A DNA stretch of 64,000 bases, from contig NZ_CP082161.1 in assembly GCF_023101665.1 (NCBI RefSeq), forward strand, positions 2,170,001 to 2,234,000, in the 5' to 3' direction. Position numbers and translations under genes: made by a program. A model generated the notes under the pieces. The model was not told where the DNA came from and made no database searches. It saw only the letters and a list, made by a program, of their open reading frames with translations. Source of the DNA: Bradyrhizobium sp. 195. GTDB taxonomy: Bacteria > Pseudomonadota > Alphaproteobacteria > Rhizobiales > Xanthobacteraceae. Positions 9,797 through 19,261 of the stretch are shown here, piece after piece (the stretch's first letter is position 1; every line of letters starts with the position of its first letter).

Positions 9797-12700
9797 GGGC
9801 TTCGCTCTCGGTACTGGACAGAATGCGAAGCAGTCCGGTCAGCGGCGCATGGAGCCCCTCAGGCCGGTGGGACAGCTCGTACTCTACGTCATGGAAGGCC
9901 TGATCAAGCAGGAAAAATCTTAACAGGCCTTCCGCGGATTGCCGGTTCTCCGGCCACAGCCGCCGATCGGTCATGGCGTCGCGATAGGCGGACAGGAAGG
10001 TTGCGGCGGCGCGCTCGCGCCATTCGTCGAGCGCGGCCGTGAGCCGGCCTTGCTCGTCGGAGGCACCCGTGAGCGCGCGGCTCAGCGCCGCGTTCACCGA
10101 ACCATCGATCGAGCGGATCAGGCCGGCGACGTCGCGCGCGGCAGGCAGCTTACGCCGCTTGCCGGCCAGCGGCAGACGCGGATCGCCGTCGAAGTCGATG
10201 ATGAAGATATCGTCCTTCACGATCAGAGTTTGCCCGAGGCGGAAGTCGCCATGATGACGGATGTTCAACCCGCCGATCTCTGAAGGCAATAGCGCATCGA
10301 GGTGGTCGGGTAGGGTCGCGCGCACTGCGGCGAGCCGGTCGATCAGCGGCCGGTCCGCCTCCCGCAGGCCGTCGCGGCTGTCGGCAAGCCGCTCGAAAAC
10401 CCGTTCGGCCCGCGCCTTGAGGTCGGACACAAGTCGTTTGACGTGCTCAGGGCCGATCGGCTCCGGGGCGAGATCGTCCGCCTTCGCCGCGGCCAGGGCG
10501 ACATGCATCTCGGCGAGCCGCCTGCCGATCTGCGCGATGAAGTGCAGATAGGGCGATTGCTCCTGGGTCTCGCGGGGCGCTTCGCCCGCCGACAACACGC
10601 GCTGCTCGTCGATATAGCGATCGAGATAACCCGTGGTCACGGTCCAGCCGTCGCCCTGGTTCTCGACATAGGCATGCAGTACGCCCAGCGCGCTGCGCTG
10701 ATCGCCCTCGACCAGCTCGACGCTGCCGAGTAGCGCCGGCGTATTGGCAAAGCGCGCGACCTCGGTCAGATAATGGCCGATCTCGATCTCGGGATTGATG
10801 CCGCGTTCGAGCTGACGATAGAGCTTGGCGACGTACTGGTTGTCGACCATCGCGGTGCTGTTCGACTGTTCGATCGCGCGGATCCGTTCGGGCTCCTTGA
10901 TGGTGTAGTCGGCGAACCGGCTGGTCGCCTTGAACTCGAGCCGCAGATTGTTCTCCTCCACCACCAAATTCTGCGACAGGTTGCGCAGGAAGAGGCCGAT
11001 GAAGATCTGGTCGGTCGCGACGTCGAGCAACGTGCCTTCGCGTGCACCCTGGCGCACCGCGGCGAGCGCCTTGGGGTTGAAGCGCTCCCGGTCGAAGCGC
11101 ACCCACTCGATCTGCATCGGCAGCACGTAACGCCGCGCGGCGTCCTGGTCCGCCCTCTCAAAGAACGCGATCCAGGGCCTGTTGTCGCCGATATCGCAGA
11201 ACGGCACGGCCGAGGTCAGCGTGGTCTTGATCTGCTTGGGATTGTGCTCGGGATACCACCGCGTCCGCGACAAAAATCCCGGCAGCACGTCGCGCTCGAA
11301 CACGCCGCGCTCGCGGGCGAGCGACACCCAGTTCGAATTCACCGGCACCACCAGCGTCTCGAATTCCGGCACCGCGCGCGGCGTCACCGGCTCGGACTTA
11401 TCGCGTTCCTGAAGCTGGAACCAGTAGAAGCCGTAGGGCCCCAGCGTGATCATGTAGGGCAGCTCGCCGATCGCGGGGAAGCGGGTGCGGCCGAGCATCT
11501 CCTGCGGGATGCGGTCCTTCCACGGCGACAGATCGAGCTCGGTCGCCTGCGCGGCGCGCGAGAGGTTGGCGACGCACAGGATCACCTCGTCGTGGTACTG
11601 CCGGACATAGGCCAGCACGGCGCGGTTGGCCGGGCGGATGAAGGTCATGGTACCGCGACCGAAGGCGAGCGTCGACTTGCGCACCGAGATCAGCCGCTTG
11701 GTGGCGCTGAGCAGCGATGACAGGCTGCGCGACTGCGCCTCCACGTTCACCGATTCGTAGCCGTAGACCGGGTCCATGATCAGCGGCGCGTAGAGGCGGG
11801 CCGGGTCGCAGCGCGAGAAGCCGCCATTGCGGTCCGGGCTCCATTGCATCGGGGTGCGCACGCCGTTGCGGTCGCCGAGATAGATGTTGTCGCCCATCCC
11901 GATCTCGTCGCCGTAATAGATGATCGGCGTGCCGGGGAAGGACAGCAGCAGCGAGTTCATCAACTCGATCTTGCGCCGGTCGTTGTCCATCAGCGGCGCG
12001 AGGCGCCGGCGGATGCCGACATTGATGCGCGCGCGGGGGTCGTTGGCGTAGGTGGTCCAGAGATAGTCGCGCTCGACGTCGGTGACCATCTCCAGCGTCA
12101 GCTCGTCATGATTGCGCAGGAACAGCGCCCATTGGCAGCTCGCCGGAATGTCCGGCGTCTGGCGCAGGATGTCGGTGATCGGGAAGCGGTCCTCCTGGGC
12201 GATCGCCATGTAGATGCGCGGCATCAGCGGGAAGTGATAGGCCATGTGGCATTCGTCGCCACGGCCAAAATATTCCTGCACGTCCTCCGGCCATTGATTG
12301 GCCTCGGCCAGCAGCAGCTTGCCCTTGGAGTAGGCGTCGAGCTCCTGACGCAGGCGCTTGATGATGGCGTGAGTCTCGGGGAGGTTCTCGTTGTTGGTGC
12401 CGTCGCGCTCGCAGAGATAGGGAATGGCGTCGAGCCGGAAGCCGTCGACGCCCGCGTCCAGCCAGCGCTTCATCACCTGGATCAGCGCGCTGACCACGCG
12501 CGGATTGTCGAAATTGAGGTCCGGCTGGTGCGAGAAGAACCGGTGCCAGTAGAAGGCGCCAGCCTCGTGATCCCAGGTCCAGTTCGACTTCTCGGTGTCG
12601 GTGAAGATGATGCGCGTGCCCTGGTATTTCTGGTCGGTGTCGCTCCAGACATACCAGTTGCGAGCGCTCGAGCCCGGATGGCTGCGGCGCGCGCGCTTGA

Positions 12701-13082
12701 ACCAATTGTGCTGGTCCGAGGTGTGGTTGACGACGAGCTCGGTGATGACGCGCAGGCCCCGCTTCTGCGCTTCCTGGATAAAGCGCTTGAAGTCCTTCAT
12801 CGTCCCGAAATCGGGATTGACCGAGCCGTAGTCGGCGATGTCGTAGCCGTCGTCGCGGCCGGGCGAGGGGTAGAACGGCAGTAGCCACAGCGCGGTGACG
12901 CCGAGCTCCTGCAGATAAGGCAGCCTCTCGGTCAGTCCGGCGAAGTCGCCGATGCCGTCATTGTTGCTGTCGGCGAAGGCCTTGACGTGGAGCTGGTAGA
13001 TGATGGCGTCTTTGTACCAGAGCTCGTCCACGATCTCGGCAGCCTCGGCTTTCTTGGTGTCGACGGAAGATAGAACATTCAT
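9789..13082 (-). CDS. treS: Trehalose synthase / maltokinase fusion
   Basis: A 1097-residue two-domain enzyme. Residues about 20-560 are TreS, which interconverts maltose and trehalose: [18 protein letters not shown], Asp218 ([11 protein letters not shown]), Glu260 ([12 protein letters not shown]) and Asp326 ([11 protein letters not shown]). Residues about 600-1097 are a maltokinase (Pep2/Mak) domain with HGDFRLGQ (about 944-951) and IDFDGDP (about 962-968), the phosphotransferase and metal-binding motifs; it makes maltose-1-phosphate from maltose and ATP. The ATG at 13082 was chosen over the 27-codon upstream extension because translation then starts 11 bases after the glgE-like stop. The fusion channels trehalose toward alpha-glucan. 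Confidence 0.95.
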   Translation of the reverse strand: MNVLSSVDTKKAEAAEIVDELWYKDAIIYQLHVKAFADSNNDGIGDFAGLTERLPYLQELGVTALWLLPFYPSPGRDDGYDIADYGSVNPDFGTMKDFKRFIQEAQKRGLRVITELVVNHTSDQHNWFKRARRSHPGSSARNWYVWSDTDQKYQGTRIIFTDTEKSNWTWDHEAGAFYWHRFFSHQPDLNFDNPRVVSALIQVMKRWLDAGVDGFRLDAIPYLCERDGTNNENLPETHAIIKRLRQELDAYSKGKLLLAEANQWPEDVQEYFGRGDECHMAYHFPLMPRIYMAIAQEDRFPITDILRQTPDIPASCQWALFLRNHDELTLEMVTDVERDYLWTTYANDPRARINVGIRRRLAPLMDNDRRKIELMNSLLLSFPGTPIIYYGDEIGMGDNIYLGDRNGVRTPMQWSPDRNGGFSRCDPARLYAPLIMDPVYGYESVNVEAQSRSLSSLLSATKRLISVRKSTLAFGRGTMTFIRPANRAVLAYVRQYHDEVILCVANLSRAAQATELDLSPWKDRIPQEMLGRTRFPAIGELPYMITLGPYGFYWFQLQERDKSEPVTPRAVPEFETLVVPVNSNWVSLARERGVFERDVLPGFLSRTRWYPEHNPKQIKTTLTSAVPFCDIGDNRPWIAFFERADQDAARRYVLPMQIEWVRFDRERFNPKALAAVRQGAREGTLLDVATDQIFIGLFLRNLSQNLVVEENNLRLEFKATSRFADYTIKEPERIRAIEQSNSTAMVDNQYVAKLYRQLERGINPEIEIGHYLTEVARFANTPALLGSVELVEGDQRSALGVLHAYVENQGDGWTVTTGYLDRYIDEQRVLSAGEAPRETQEQSPYLHFIAQIGRRLAEMHVALAAAKADDLAPEPIGPEHVKRLVSDLKARAERVFERLADSRDGLREADRPLIDRLAAVRATLPDHLDALLPSEIGGLNIRHHGDFRLGQTLIVKDDIFIIDFDGDPRLPLAGKRRKLPAARDVAGLIRSIDGSVNAALSRALTGASDEQGRLTAALDEWRERAAATFLSAYRDAMTDRRLWPENRQSAEGLLRFFLLDQAFHDVEYELSHRPEGLHAPLTGLLRILSSTESEAHA

Positions 13083-13093
13083 GGCGTGGCCCC

Positions 13094-15040
13094 TTACGCC
13101 AGGCAGCGGAACAAGAACGCCGGATCGCGGTCGGGATCGATGCGTAACCTGATCCCGCCCCATTCGATGCGGGACCGCTCGCCGGTGAGGAGGTTTTCGA
13201 GTGTCGTCACATGGTGACGCTGCCCGCCGGCGTCAACAGTGACGTCGCCGAGCGGCAGCCAGCATTCGCGCACATGGCGGGACAGCGCAATCACGATCAC
13301 GACGGTATTGGCGGGCTCAGCCGCCTCCTTGAGGAAGGCGATCGTCTCGCCGTCTTCGATGCCGAGAAAACGCAAGTTCGCCGTTTGCTGAAGTGCGGCG
13401 TTGTCGTTGCGGATGCGGTTGAGTTCGGCAATGTAGGACTTGATGTTGCCGGGCTTATCCCAGTCGCGCTGCTTGATCTGGTATTTCTCGGAATCGAGAT
13501 ATTCCTCGCGGCCGGGGATCGCCTCGTGTTCCAGCAGCTCGAATCCGCTGTAAACGCCGTAGCTGCCCGACAAACCCGCCGCCAGCGCAACGCGCGACTT
13601 GAACGCCCAGGCCTCCCCGCATTGGAGATGAAAGGGCAGCAGATCGGGCGTGTTGACGAACAGGTTAGGCCGATAGAAGTCGCGCTCGGGATAGCGCGTC
13701 AGCTCGCCGAGATATTGCTCCAGCTCCCACCGCGAGGTGCGCCAGGGGAAATAGGTGAAGGACTGCGCAAAGCCGAGCTTGGCGAGGCCCTTCATCAGCT
13801 TTGGCCGCGCAAACGTCTTGGAGAACAGGATCACCTCGGGATGCCGGCGGCGGATGTCGCGGATCAGCCAGTCCCAGAACGCAAGCGGCGCGGTGTCGTG
13901 GTTGTCGATGGCGAAGATGGTGACGCCATGGTCGATCCAGAACAGCATGGCATCGCGAAAGGCATTCCACAGGCCGACGCGGTCGACCGAGGCGAAATCG
14001 GGGATCACGATGTCGGAATAGGGTCCATCCGCGGTCCGCACTGAGCGGTCCGGCCGCCATTTGAACCATTCCGGATGCTGCGTCAGCCAGGGATGTTCCG
14101 GCGAGCATTGCACGGCGAAGTCGAGCGCCAGCTCGAGACCGTACTCGAGACAGGTCGCGACCAGTGCGCGAAAATCCTCGACGGTGCCGAGCTCGGGATG
14201 CAGCGCATCGTGGCCGCCCTCGGCAGCTCCGATCGCATAGGGCGAGCCGGGTTCGCCTTGGGTTGCCACCGGCGCATTGTTGCGGCCTTTGCGGCGGCGA
14301 CGCCCGATCGGGTGGATCGGCGTGAAATAGAGCACGTCGAAACCCATCGCCGTGATGTCGGGCACGCGCGCGATGCAGTCGCGGAGCGTGCCGTGCTGGC
14401 CGGGGATCCGGCTCTGGCTGCGCGGCATCATCTGATACCAGGCGCCAAACCGCGCTCTGTCGCGGTCGACGGTCAGCGGGAAGGGCTGTGAGCGGGTCAG
14501 GTCCGGCCGGGACTGGCTCTCGGCCATGGCATCGCCGAGTTCGGTCGCAAGCAGCGAGGTGACATCGCCGGTTTGAAGATAATCCTCGCATTGCCTGACG
14601 ATGATCGCCGCGGCGGCCTGCGGCGCGCCATGCGCCTTGGTCAAGAGCCCGGCACCCTCGATGGCATCGAGGCTGACATCGGCGCCGGTTCGCTGCTTGC
14701 GCACGACTCCATGGGACCAGGTGGCGAACTCGTCGGTCCAGGCTTCGACCGCATAGACATACTGGCCGGTCTCGACCGGCGTGAACGCACCGGACCAGCG
14801 GTCATTGCCATGATGGATCATCGGCTCGCGCCGCCAGTCCCGGTCCTGCTCAGGACGCCAGAGCAGCGCGGCGCTGACCACGGCGTCGCCATCGCGGTAA
14901 ACATCGGCCCACACCTCGACCCGTTCGCCCGCGATCCGTTTCACGGCGAAGCGGCCGCTATCGATCGCGGGATAGACGTCTTCGACGAGGAAAGCGCTGC
15001 CGGTTGCGGCACTTTCGACAGTTTGAATTGTCTTGTTCAC
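13094..15040 (-). CDS. GlgE-like maltosyltransferase homologue with altered active site
   Basis: About 648 residues from a GTG at 15040 (the start is uncertain; the frame stays open to 15151). The family is clear: an N-terminal maltotransferase domain (VYPAIDSGRFAVKRIAGE) and GlgE signatures RPNLFVNTPD, YGVYSGFELLEHE and EYLDSEKYQIKQRDW. GlgE transfers maltosyl units from maltose-1-phosphate to alpha-glucan. The nucleophile is kept (Asp379 in FAIDNHDTA) and so is the third acid (Asp466 in NTPD). However, the usual Arg two residues before the nucleophile is Ala377, and the acid/base Glu is Lys408 (ILFSKTFARP, where active GlgE has a Ser-Glu-Ala-Phe motif). The frame is intact and it is first in the operon. 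It may be inactive, altered in function, or a regulatory subunit. Confidence 0.8.
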   Translation of the reverse strand: MNKTIQTVESAATGSAFLVEDVYPAIDSGRFAVKRIAGERVEVWADVYRDGDAVVSAALLWRPEQDRDWRREPMIHHGNDRWSGAFTPVETGQYVYAVEAWTDEFATWSHGVVRKQRTGADVSLDAIEGAGLLTKAHGAPQAAAAIIVRQCEDYLQTGDVTSLLATELGDAMAESQSRPDLTRSQPFPLTVDRDRARFGAWYQMMPRSQSRIPGQHGTLRDCIARVPDITAMGFDVLYFTPIHPIGRRRRKGRNNAPVATQGEPGSPYAIGAAEGGHDALHPELGTVEDFRALVATCLEYGLELALDFAVQCSPEHPWLTQHPEWFKWRPDRSVRTADGPYSDIVIPDFASVDRVGLWNAFRDAMLFWIDHGVTIFAIDNHDTAPLAFWDWLIRDIRRRHPEVILFSKTFARPKLMKGLAKLGFAQSFTYFPWRTSRWELEQYLGELTRYPERDFYRPNLFVNTPDLLPFHLQCGEAWAFKSRVALAAGLSGSYGVYSGFELLEHEAIPGREEYLDSEKYQIKQRDWDKPGNIKSYIAELNRIRNDNAALQQTANLRFLGIEDGETIAFLKEAAEPANTVVIVIALSRHVRECWLPLGDVTVDAGGQRHHVTTLENLLTGERSRIEWGGIRLRIDPDRDPAFLFRCLA

Positions 15041-15141
15041 GGTGATGCCATTGACAAGAAAGCAGGAGCCCGTTTCCCTTGTCGGGAACCTACGCTTGAT
15101 ACCTATATAGAAAGCCGCTTGTGTGTCATTAGTTCCCCCTG

Positions 15142-15167
15142 GGAACGGCAACCGCCGTTTGTGCGTT
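15142..15167 (+). promoter_or_regulatory. EcfG-type general-stress promoter upstream of malQ
   Basis: GGAAC (15142-15146) and CGTT (15164-15167) are separated by exactly 17 bases, a perfect match to the EcfG (PhyR-controlled) consensus. Transcription would start near 15174, about 70 bases before the malQ ATG. The opposite strand carries only a partial match (GGAAC-N16-GCTT, 15136-15112) for the glgE-treY operon. That EcfG uses this site is inferred. Confidence 0.65.
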
Positions 15168-15245
15168 AAGGCCGACTAACGTCTTCCGCTGCCTCGTTAA
15201 AATCGATGCCCCCGGCAAACGGGTGGCCTGCAAGCTGCGTGCCGA

Positions 15246-17207
15246 ATGGATCTTTTAGCTCAAGCCCGGATCAAGGGCGTTCAATCCGAATTCGTCGATG
15301 CCCTGGGGAAGCTGCGGGTCACAGATCCCGTGGCCCTCAAATCGATCCTCGACGCCCTGCCGGAGAAGCGGGTTTACCGCTTCGTCCTTGGGCCGGTGGT
15401 GGTTCGCGCGCTCGGACACCCGCGCACGGAATTGCCGGCCATCGGCGCGCCGCCGCTGCAATGGACATTGGCCGCAAACGGCAAATTGATTGCCCAGGGC
15501 GAGACGCGCGAGCCTGTGATCGCCTGGCCCGCCGGCCTGCCGCTCGGGTATCACCGATTGACACTGACCGATGCCAAAGGTGTGACGGAAGAGGTGCCGA
15601 TGATCGTGGCGCCCGAGCGGGCCTTCGGCGGCGATTTCGACCGCGGCTGGCTGCTCGCCGTGCAGCTCTACAGCGTCCGTTCAGACCGAAACTGGGGCAT
15701 CGGCGACTTCACTGACCTTGCCGATCTCGTGCGGCTCGCCAAGCAGCTCGGAGCCGACGGCGTCGGGCTCAATCCGCTGCACGTCCTGTTCGACGACCAC
15801 CCGGCCGATTGCAGCCCCTATTCGCCGAACAGCCGGCTGTTCCTCAATCCGCTCTATATCGACGTCGAGGCCATTCCCGAATTCTCGGCAGACTTTGTGC
15901 CCGACGCGGCCGCGACCGCCGCCCGTCTGCGTAAAGGCGACCGCGTGCCCTATGCCGACATGGCGGCGCTGAAATGGCTGGCCTTGCGGGCCGCCTTTAA
16001 CAGCTTCGTGACGAGCGCGAGCGAAGCGCGCCGCAAGGAATTCGACACGTTCCGCACTGCCCGTGCACCGCTGTTGTCGCGCTTTGCCTGCTTCGAGGTG
16101 CTGCGCCATCGCTTCGCCGCGCCGTGGTGGGAATGGCCGGTGGAATGGCGGCAGCCCGACGAGGCCAAATGCGCCGGGCTGCGCAATGGCCCTGACAAGC
16201 GCGAGGTCGAATTCGTCGAGTTCGTGCAATGGACCGCAGATAGCCAGCTGCATGCCGCCAAGGAACTCGCCAGCCGGCTCGGCATGCGCGTCGGGCTCTA
16301 TCTCGATGTGGCCGTCGGCGTGCAGTCCAACGGCTTCGATGCCTGGAACGAGCAGATGGCGATCTCCCGTCATCTCGCCGTCGGCGCGCCGCCCGACGTG
16401 CTCAACACTATCGGCCAGGACTGGGGCCTTGCCGGCTTCAACGCCGGTGGCCTGGAGGCGCAATCCTTCGTGCCGTTCGCCGACATGCTCGCGGCTTCGA
16501 TGCGCCATGCCGGCGCGATCCGCCTCGACCACGTGCTCGGCCTGAAGCGGCTCTATCTCGTGCCGCGCGGCTTCAAGCCGGACAACGGCGCCTATGTGCA
16601 GATGCCGTTCGAGGCGCTGCTCGGCGCCGTGGCGCGCGAGAGCGCGGCCCACAAATGCATCGTGATCGGCGAGGACCTCGGCACCGTGCCGGAAGGATTT
16701 CGCGAGATGATGCAGGATTTCGGCATCTGGTCCTATCTCGTCATGATGTTCGAGCGCGACGATGCCGGCCATTTCCGCAACGTCGACCATTACCGGCCCA
16801 ACGCGCTCGTCACGCTGAACACGCATGACCTGTCGACCTATGCCGGCTGGCGCTCCTTCAGCGATCTCAAGATGAAGCGCTCGCTCGGGCTCGATCCCGG
16901 CGAGAACGACCAGGCGCGCTGGGATGCGCTCGGCAGGCTCGACGAGATCCTGCGCCAGAACGGCATCAAGGCCAACGACCTCTACTCGGTCCTCGCCTTC
17001 CTGTCGCGCACGCCGTCGCGGCTGCTTGCGGTGTCGATGGAGGATCTGCTGGGCGTGATCGATCAACCCAACATTCCCGGCACGATCGACGAACATCCGA
17101 ACTGGCGCCAGCGCCTTCCCGTCGCGCTCGACAAGATCGCCGCCAAGATCGATCTCACAGCTTTGAAGGCCGCGACGCGGGAACGTTCGCTGACCGGTGG
17201 GAGTTGA
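15246..17207 (+). CDS. malQ: 4-alpha-glucanotransferase (amylomaltase)
   Basis: A 653-residue GH77 enzyme that disproportionates maltooligosaccharides, recycling short chains from debranching. It shows GWLLAVQLYSVRSDRNWGIG and PYSPNSRLFLNPLYID, plus the catalytic residues: nucleophile Asp428 (AIRLDHVLGLKRLYLVP), acid/base Glu476 (VIGEDLGTVPEGFR) and Asp528 (LNTHDLSTYAGW). The N-terminal 130 residues form the extra domain found in proteobacterial MalQ. It is transcribed away from the glgE-treY operon, with a consensus EcfG promoter in the shared 205 bp region. A GH15 gene follows after 43 bases, probably on the same transcript. Confidence 0.95.
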   Translation: MDLLAQARIKGVQSEFVDALGKLRVTDPVALKSILDALPEKRVYRFVLGPVVVRALGHPRTELPAIGAPPLQWTLAANGKLIAQGETREPVIAWPAGLPLGYHRLTLTDAKGVTEEVPMIVAPERAFGGDFDRGWLLAVQLYSVRSDRNWGIGDFTDLADLVRLAKQLGADGVGLNPLHVLFDDHPADCSPYSPNSRLFLNPLYIDVEAIPEFSADFVPDAAATAARLRKGDRVPYADMAALKWLALRAAFNSFVTSASEARRKEFDTFRTARAPLLSRFACFEVLRHRFAAPWWEWPVEWRQPDEAKCAGLRNGPDKREVEFVEFVQWTADSQLHAAKELASRLGMRVGLYLDVAVGVQSNGFDAWNEQMAISRHLAVGAPPDVLNTIGQDWGLAGFNAGGLEAQSFVPFADMLAASMRHAGAIRLDHVLGLKRLYLVPRGFKPDNGAYVQMPFEALLGAVARESAAHKCIVIGEDLGTVPEGFREMMQDFGIWSYLVMMFERDDAGHFRNVDHYRPNALVTLNTHDLSTYAGWRSFSDLKMKRSLGLDPGENDQARWDALGRLDEILRQNGIKANDLYSVLAFLSRTPSRLLAVSMEDLLGVIDQPNIPGTIDEHPNWRQRLPVALDKIAAKIDLTALKAATRERSLTGGS

Positions 17208-17250
17208 CGCGCGCGGGGTTTCCGGGGGCTAATTCCAGGCTCGCACGACA

Positions 17251-19050
17251 TTGTCTCAGAGGATCGAGGACTATGCGCTGATCGGTGATTGCGAGACCGC
17301 GGCGCTGGTCGGGCGCAACGGCTCGATCGACTGGCTGTGCTGGCCCGCCTTCGATTCCGATGCCTGCTTCGCCGCGATCCTCGGCACGCACAAGAACGGC
17401 CGCTGGCTGATCGCACCGAGCGAGGACGTCACGAAGACGTCGCGCCGCTATCTCGGCGACACACTCATCCTCGAAACGCGTTTTGAGACGAAGAGCGGTA
17501 CCATTGCGCTGATCGACTTCATGCCGCTGCGCGGCAAGGCGTCCGATATCGTGCGGCTGGTGCGCGGCGTCAGCGGCACGGTGAAGATGCGGATGGAGCT
17601 CGTCATCCGCTTCGGCTTCGGCGCCGATATTCCCTGGGTGCGACGGATCGATCATTCCCTGATGGCGATCGCCGGCCAGGACATGACGGTGCTGCGCACG
17701 CCGGTCGAGACTCGCGGCGAAAATCTGACCACGGTCTCCGACTTCGAAGTGAAGGCCGGCGAGACCGTGCCGTTCGTGCTGACCTACGGCCCTTCGCATC
17801 TCGACCCACCCGCGCCGATCGATCCGGAGACCGCGCTCCGGGACACCGAGGGATTCTGGAAGGACTGGTGCGGCCATTGCACCCGCGACGGCGACTATCG
17901 CGACCTGATCATGCGCTCGCTGATCACGCTGAAAGCGCTGACTTTCGGCCCGACCGGCGGCATCGTCGCAGCGCCCACCACCTCCTTGCCGGAGAAGCTC
18001 GGGGGCAGCCGGAATTGGGATTATCGCTTCTGCTGGCTGCGCGATGCCACCTTCACGCTGCTGGCGCTGATGAACTCGGGCTACACCGAGGAAGCGTCGG
18101 CCTGGCACAATTGGCTCTTGCGTGCCGCCGCCGGCGCGCCGGCGAACATGCAGATCATGTACGGCATCTGGGGCCAGCGGCGGCTGCTGGAATGGGAGGC
18201 GGGATGGCTCGACGGCTATGAGGGCGCCCGTCCGGTGCGCGTCGGCAATGCCGCGCATGCGCAGCTCCAGCTCGACGTCTACGGCGAGTTGATCGACGCC
18301 TTCCACCAGTCGCGCATGGCCAAGCTCAAGCTCGACGAGCAGACCTGGGCGCTGGAATGCGCGGTGCTCAATCATCTCGCCGCGGTCTGGGACCGGCCCG
18401 ATCACGGCATCTGGGAGCGCCGCGGCGAGCCCAAACACTACGTCTTCTCCAAGGTGATGACCTGGGTCGCCTTCGACCGCGGCATCAAGAGCGCCGAGAC
18501 CTTTGGCTTCAAGGCGCCGCTGTTGCACTGGCGCACCCTGCGCGAGGCCATTCATCGCGACGTCTGCAACAGGGGATTTGACGCGGAGGAAAACGCCTTC
18601 GTCGAATCCTACGGTTCGAAACTGCTCGATGCCAGCGTGCTGCTGCTGCCTTCTGTCGGCTTTCTGCCGGCGGACGATCCGCGCATCCGCGGCACCATCG
18701 CGGCGGTCGAGACATGCCTGATGCGCGACGGCTTCGTGCTGCGGCACGATCCGCGCGAATTGCCTGCGGAGCAGCCGCCGCTCGAAGGCGCGTTCCTGGC
18801 CTGCACATTATGGCTGGCTGATGCCCATGTGCTGTCGGGTCATCTCGACAAGGCGCAAGGCTTGCTCGACCGCGTGGCCGGCATCGCGAACGATGTCGGT
18901 CTGCTGGCCGAGGAATACGATTCAGTCGCCCGCCGCCAGACCGGCAACTTCCCGCAGGCGCTGACCCACATCGCGCTGGTCAACACCGCGCACAACCTGT
19001 CGGCCGCAAGGCAGGAGAGCGAGAAGCCGGCGGTGCAGCGGTCGAAGTAG
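17251..19050 (+). CDS. Glycoside hydrolase family 15 protein (glucoamylase or trehalase type)
   Basis: A 599-residue protein beginning at TTG 17251 with SQRIEDYALIGDCETAALVGRNGSIDWLCWP, the standard opening of bacterial GH15 enzymes. The central GGSRNWDYRFCWLRDATFTLLALM carries the aromatic/acid cluster of the active site, and GLLAEEYDS near the end carries the presumed base glutamate. Bacterial GH15 members act as glucan 1,4-alpha-glucosidases or trehalases, and sequence alone does not separate these. Its position behind malQ and opposite the trehalose operon fits either turnover of trehalose or removal of glucose from glucan ends. There is no signal peptide, so it should be cytoplasmic. Confidence 0.9.
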   Translation: MSQRIEDYALIGDCETAALVGRNGSIDWLCWPAFDSDACFAAILGTHKNGRWLIAPSEDVTKTSRRYLGDTLILETRFETKSGTIALIDFMPLRGKASDIVRLVRGVSGTVKMRMELVIRFGFGADIPWVRRIDHSLMAIAGQDMTVLRTPVETRGENLTTVSDFEVKAGETVPFVLTYGPSHLDPPAPIDPETALRDTEGFWKDWCGHCTRDGDYRDLIMRSLITLKALTFGPTGGIVAAPTTSLPEKLGGSRNWDYRFCWLRDATFTLLALMNSGYTEEASAWHNWLLRAAAGAPANMQIMYGIWGQRRLLEWEAGWLDGYEGARPVRVGNAAHAQLQLDVYGELIDAFHQSRMAKLKLDEQTWALECAVLNHLAAVWDRPDHGIWERRGEPKHYVFSKVMTWVAFDRGIKSAETFGFKAPLLHWRTLREAIHRDVCNRGFDAEENAFVESYGSKLLDASVLLLPSVGFLPADDPRIRGTIAAVETCLMRDGFVLRHDPRELPAEQPPLEGAFLACTLWLADAHVLSGHLDKAQGLLDRVAGIANDVGLLAEEYDSVARRQTGNFPQALTHIALVNTAHNLSAARQESEKPAVQRSK

Positions 19051-19090
19051 TGATCGTGGCTGTCGCAATGCATCCAGAGCGGGAGGTGCG

Positions 19091-19230
19091 CTCCCTCCCC
19101 CGCCTGCGGGGGAGGGCTGGGGAGAGGGTGCCTCCACTCGCGAGAACCCCCGAGAGGAGAGATCCCTCACCCGCCGCTACGCGGCGACCTCTCCCGCAAG
19201 CGGGAGAGGTTACAGCGAGCCTGCGGCTCG
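19091..19230. repeat. Intergenic hairpin repeat cluster, possible bidirectional terminator
   Basis: Several nested inverted repeats lie between converging genes: CTCCCCCGCCTGCGGGGGAG near 19095-19114, ACCTCTCCCGCAAGCGGGAGAGGT near 19187-19210, and CGAGC-N5-GCTCG at 19216-19230. The block resembles dispersed rhizobial palindromes. There is no T-run after the stems, so a classical intrinsic terminator is not clear, but the hairpins sit where both the malQ-GH15 and the pentose-phosphate transcripts should stop. Confidence 0.7.
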
Positions 19231-19261
19231 ATTAGCCCGCTCAAGACCAATTGGCTCTAGC

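Noticed and set aside
15112..15136. Minus-strand GGAAC-N16-GCTT as EcfG promoter of the glgE operon
   Set aside because: The -10 box lacks the GTT core, so it is mentioned only as a partial match.
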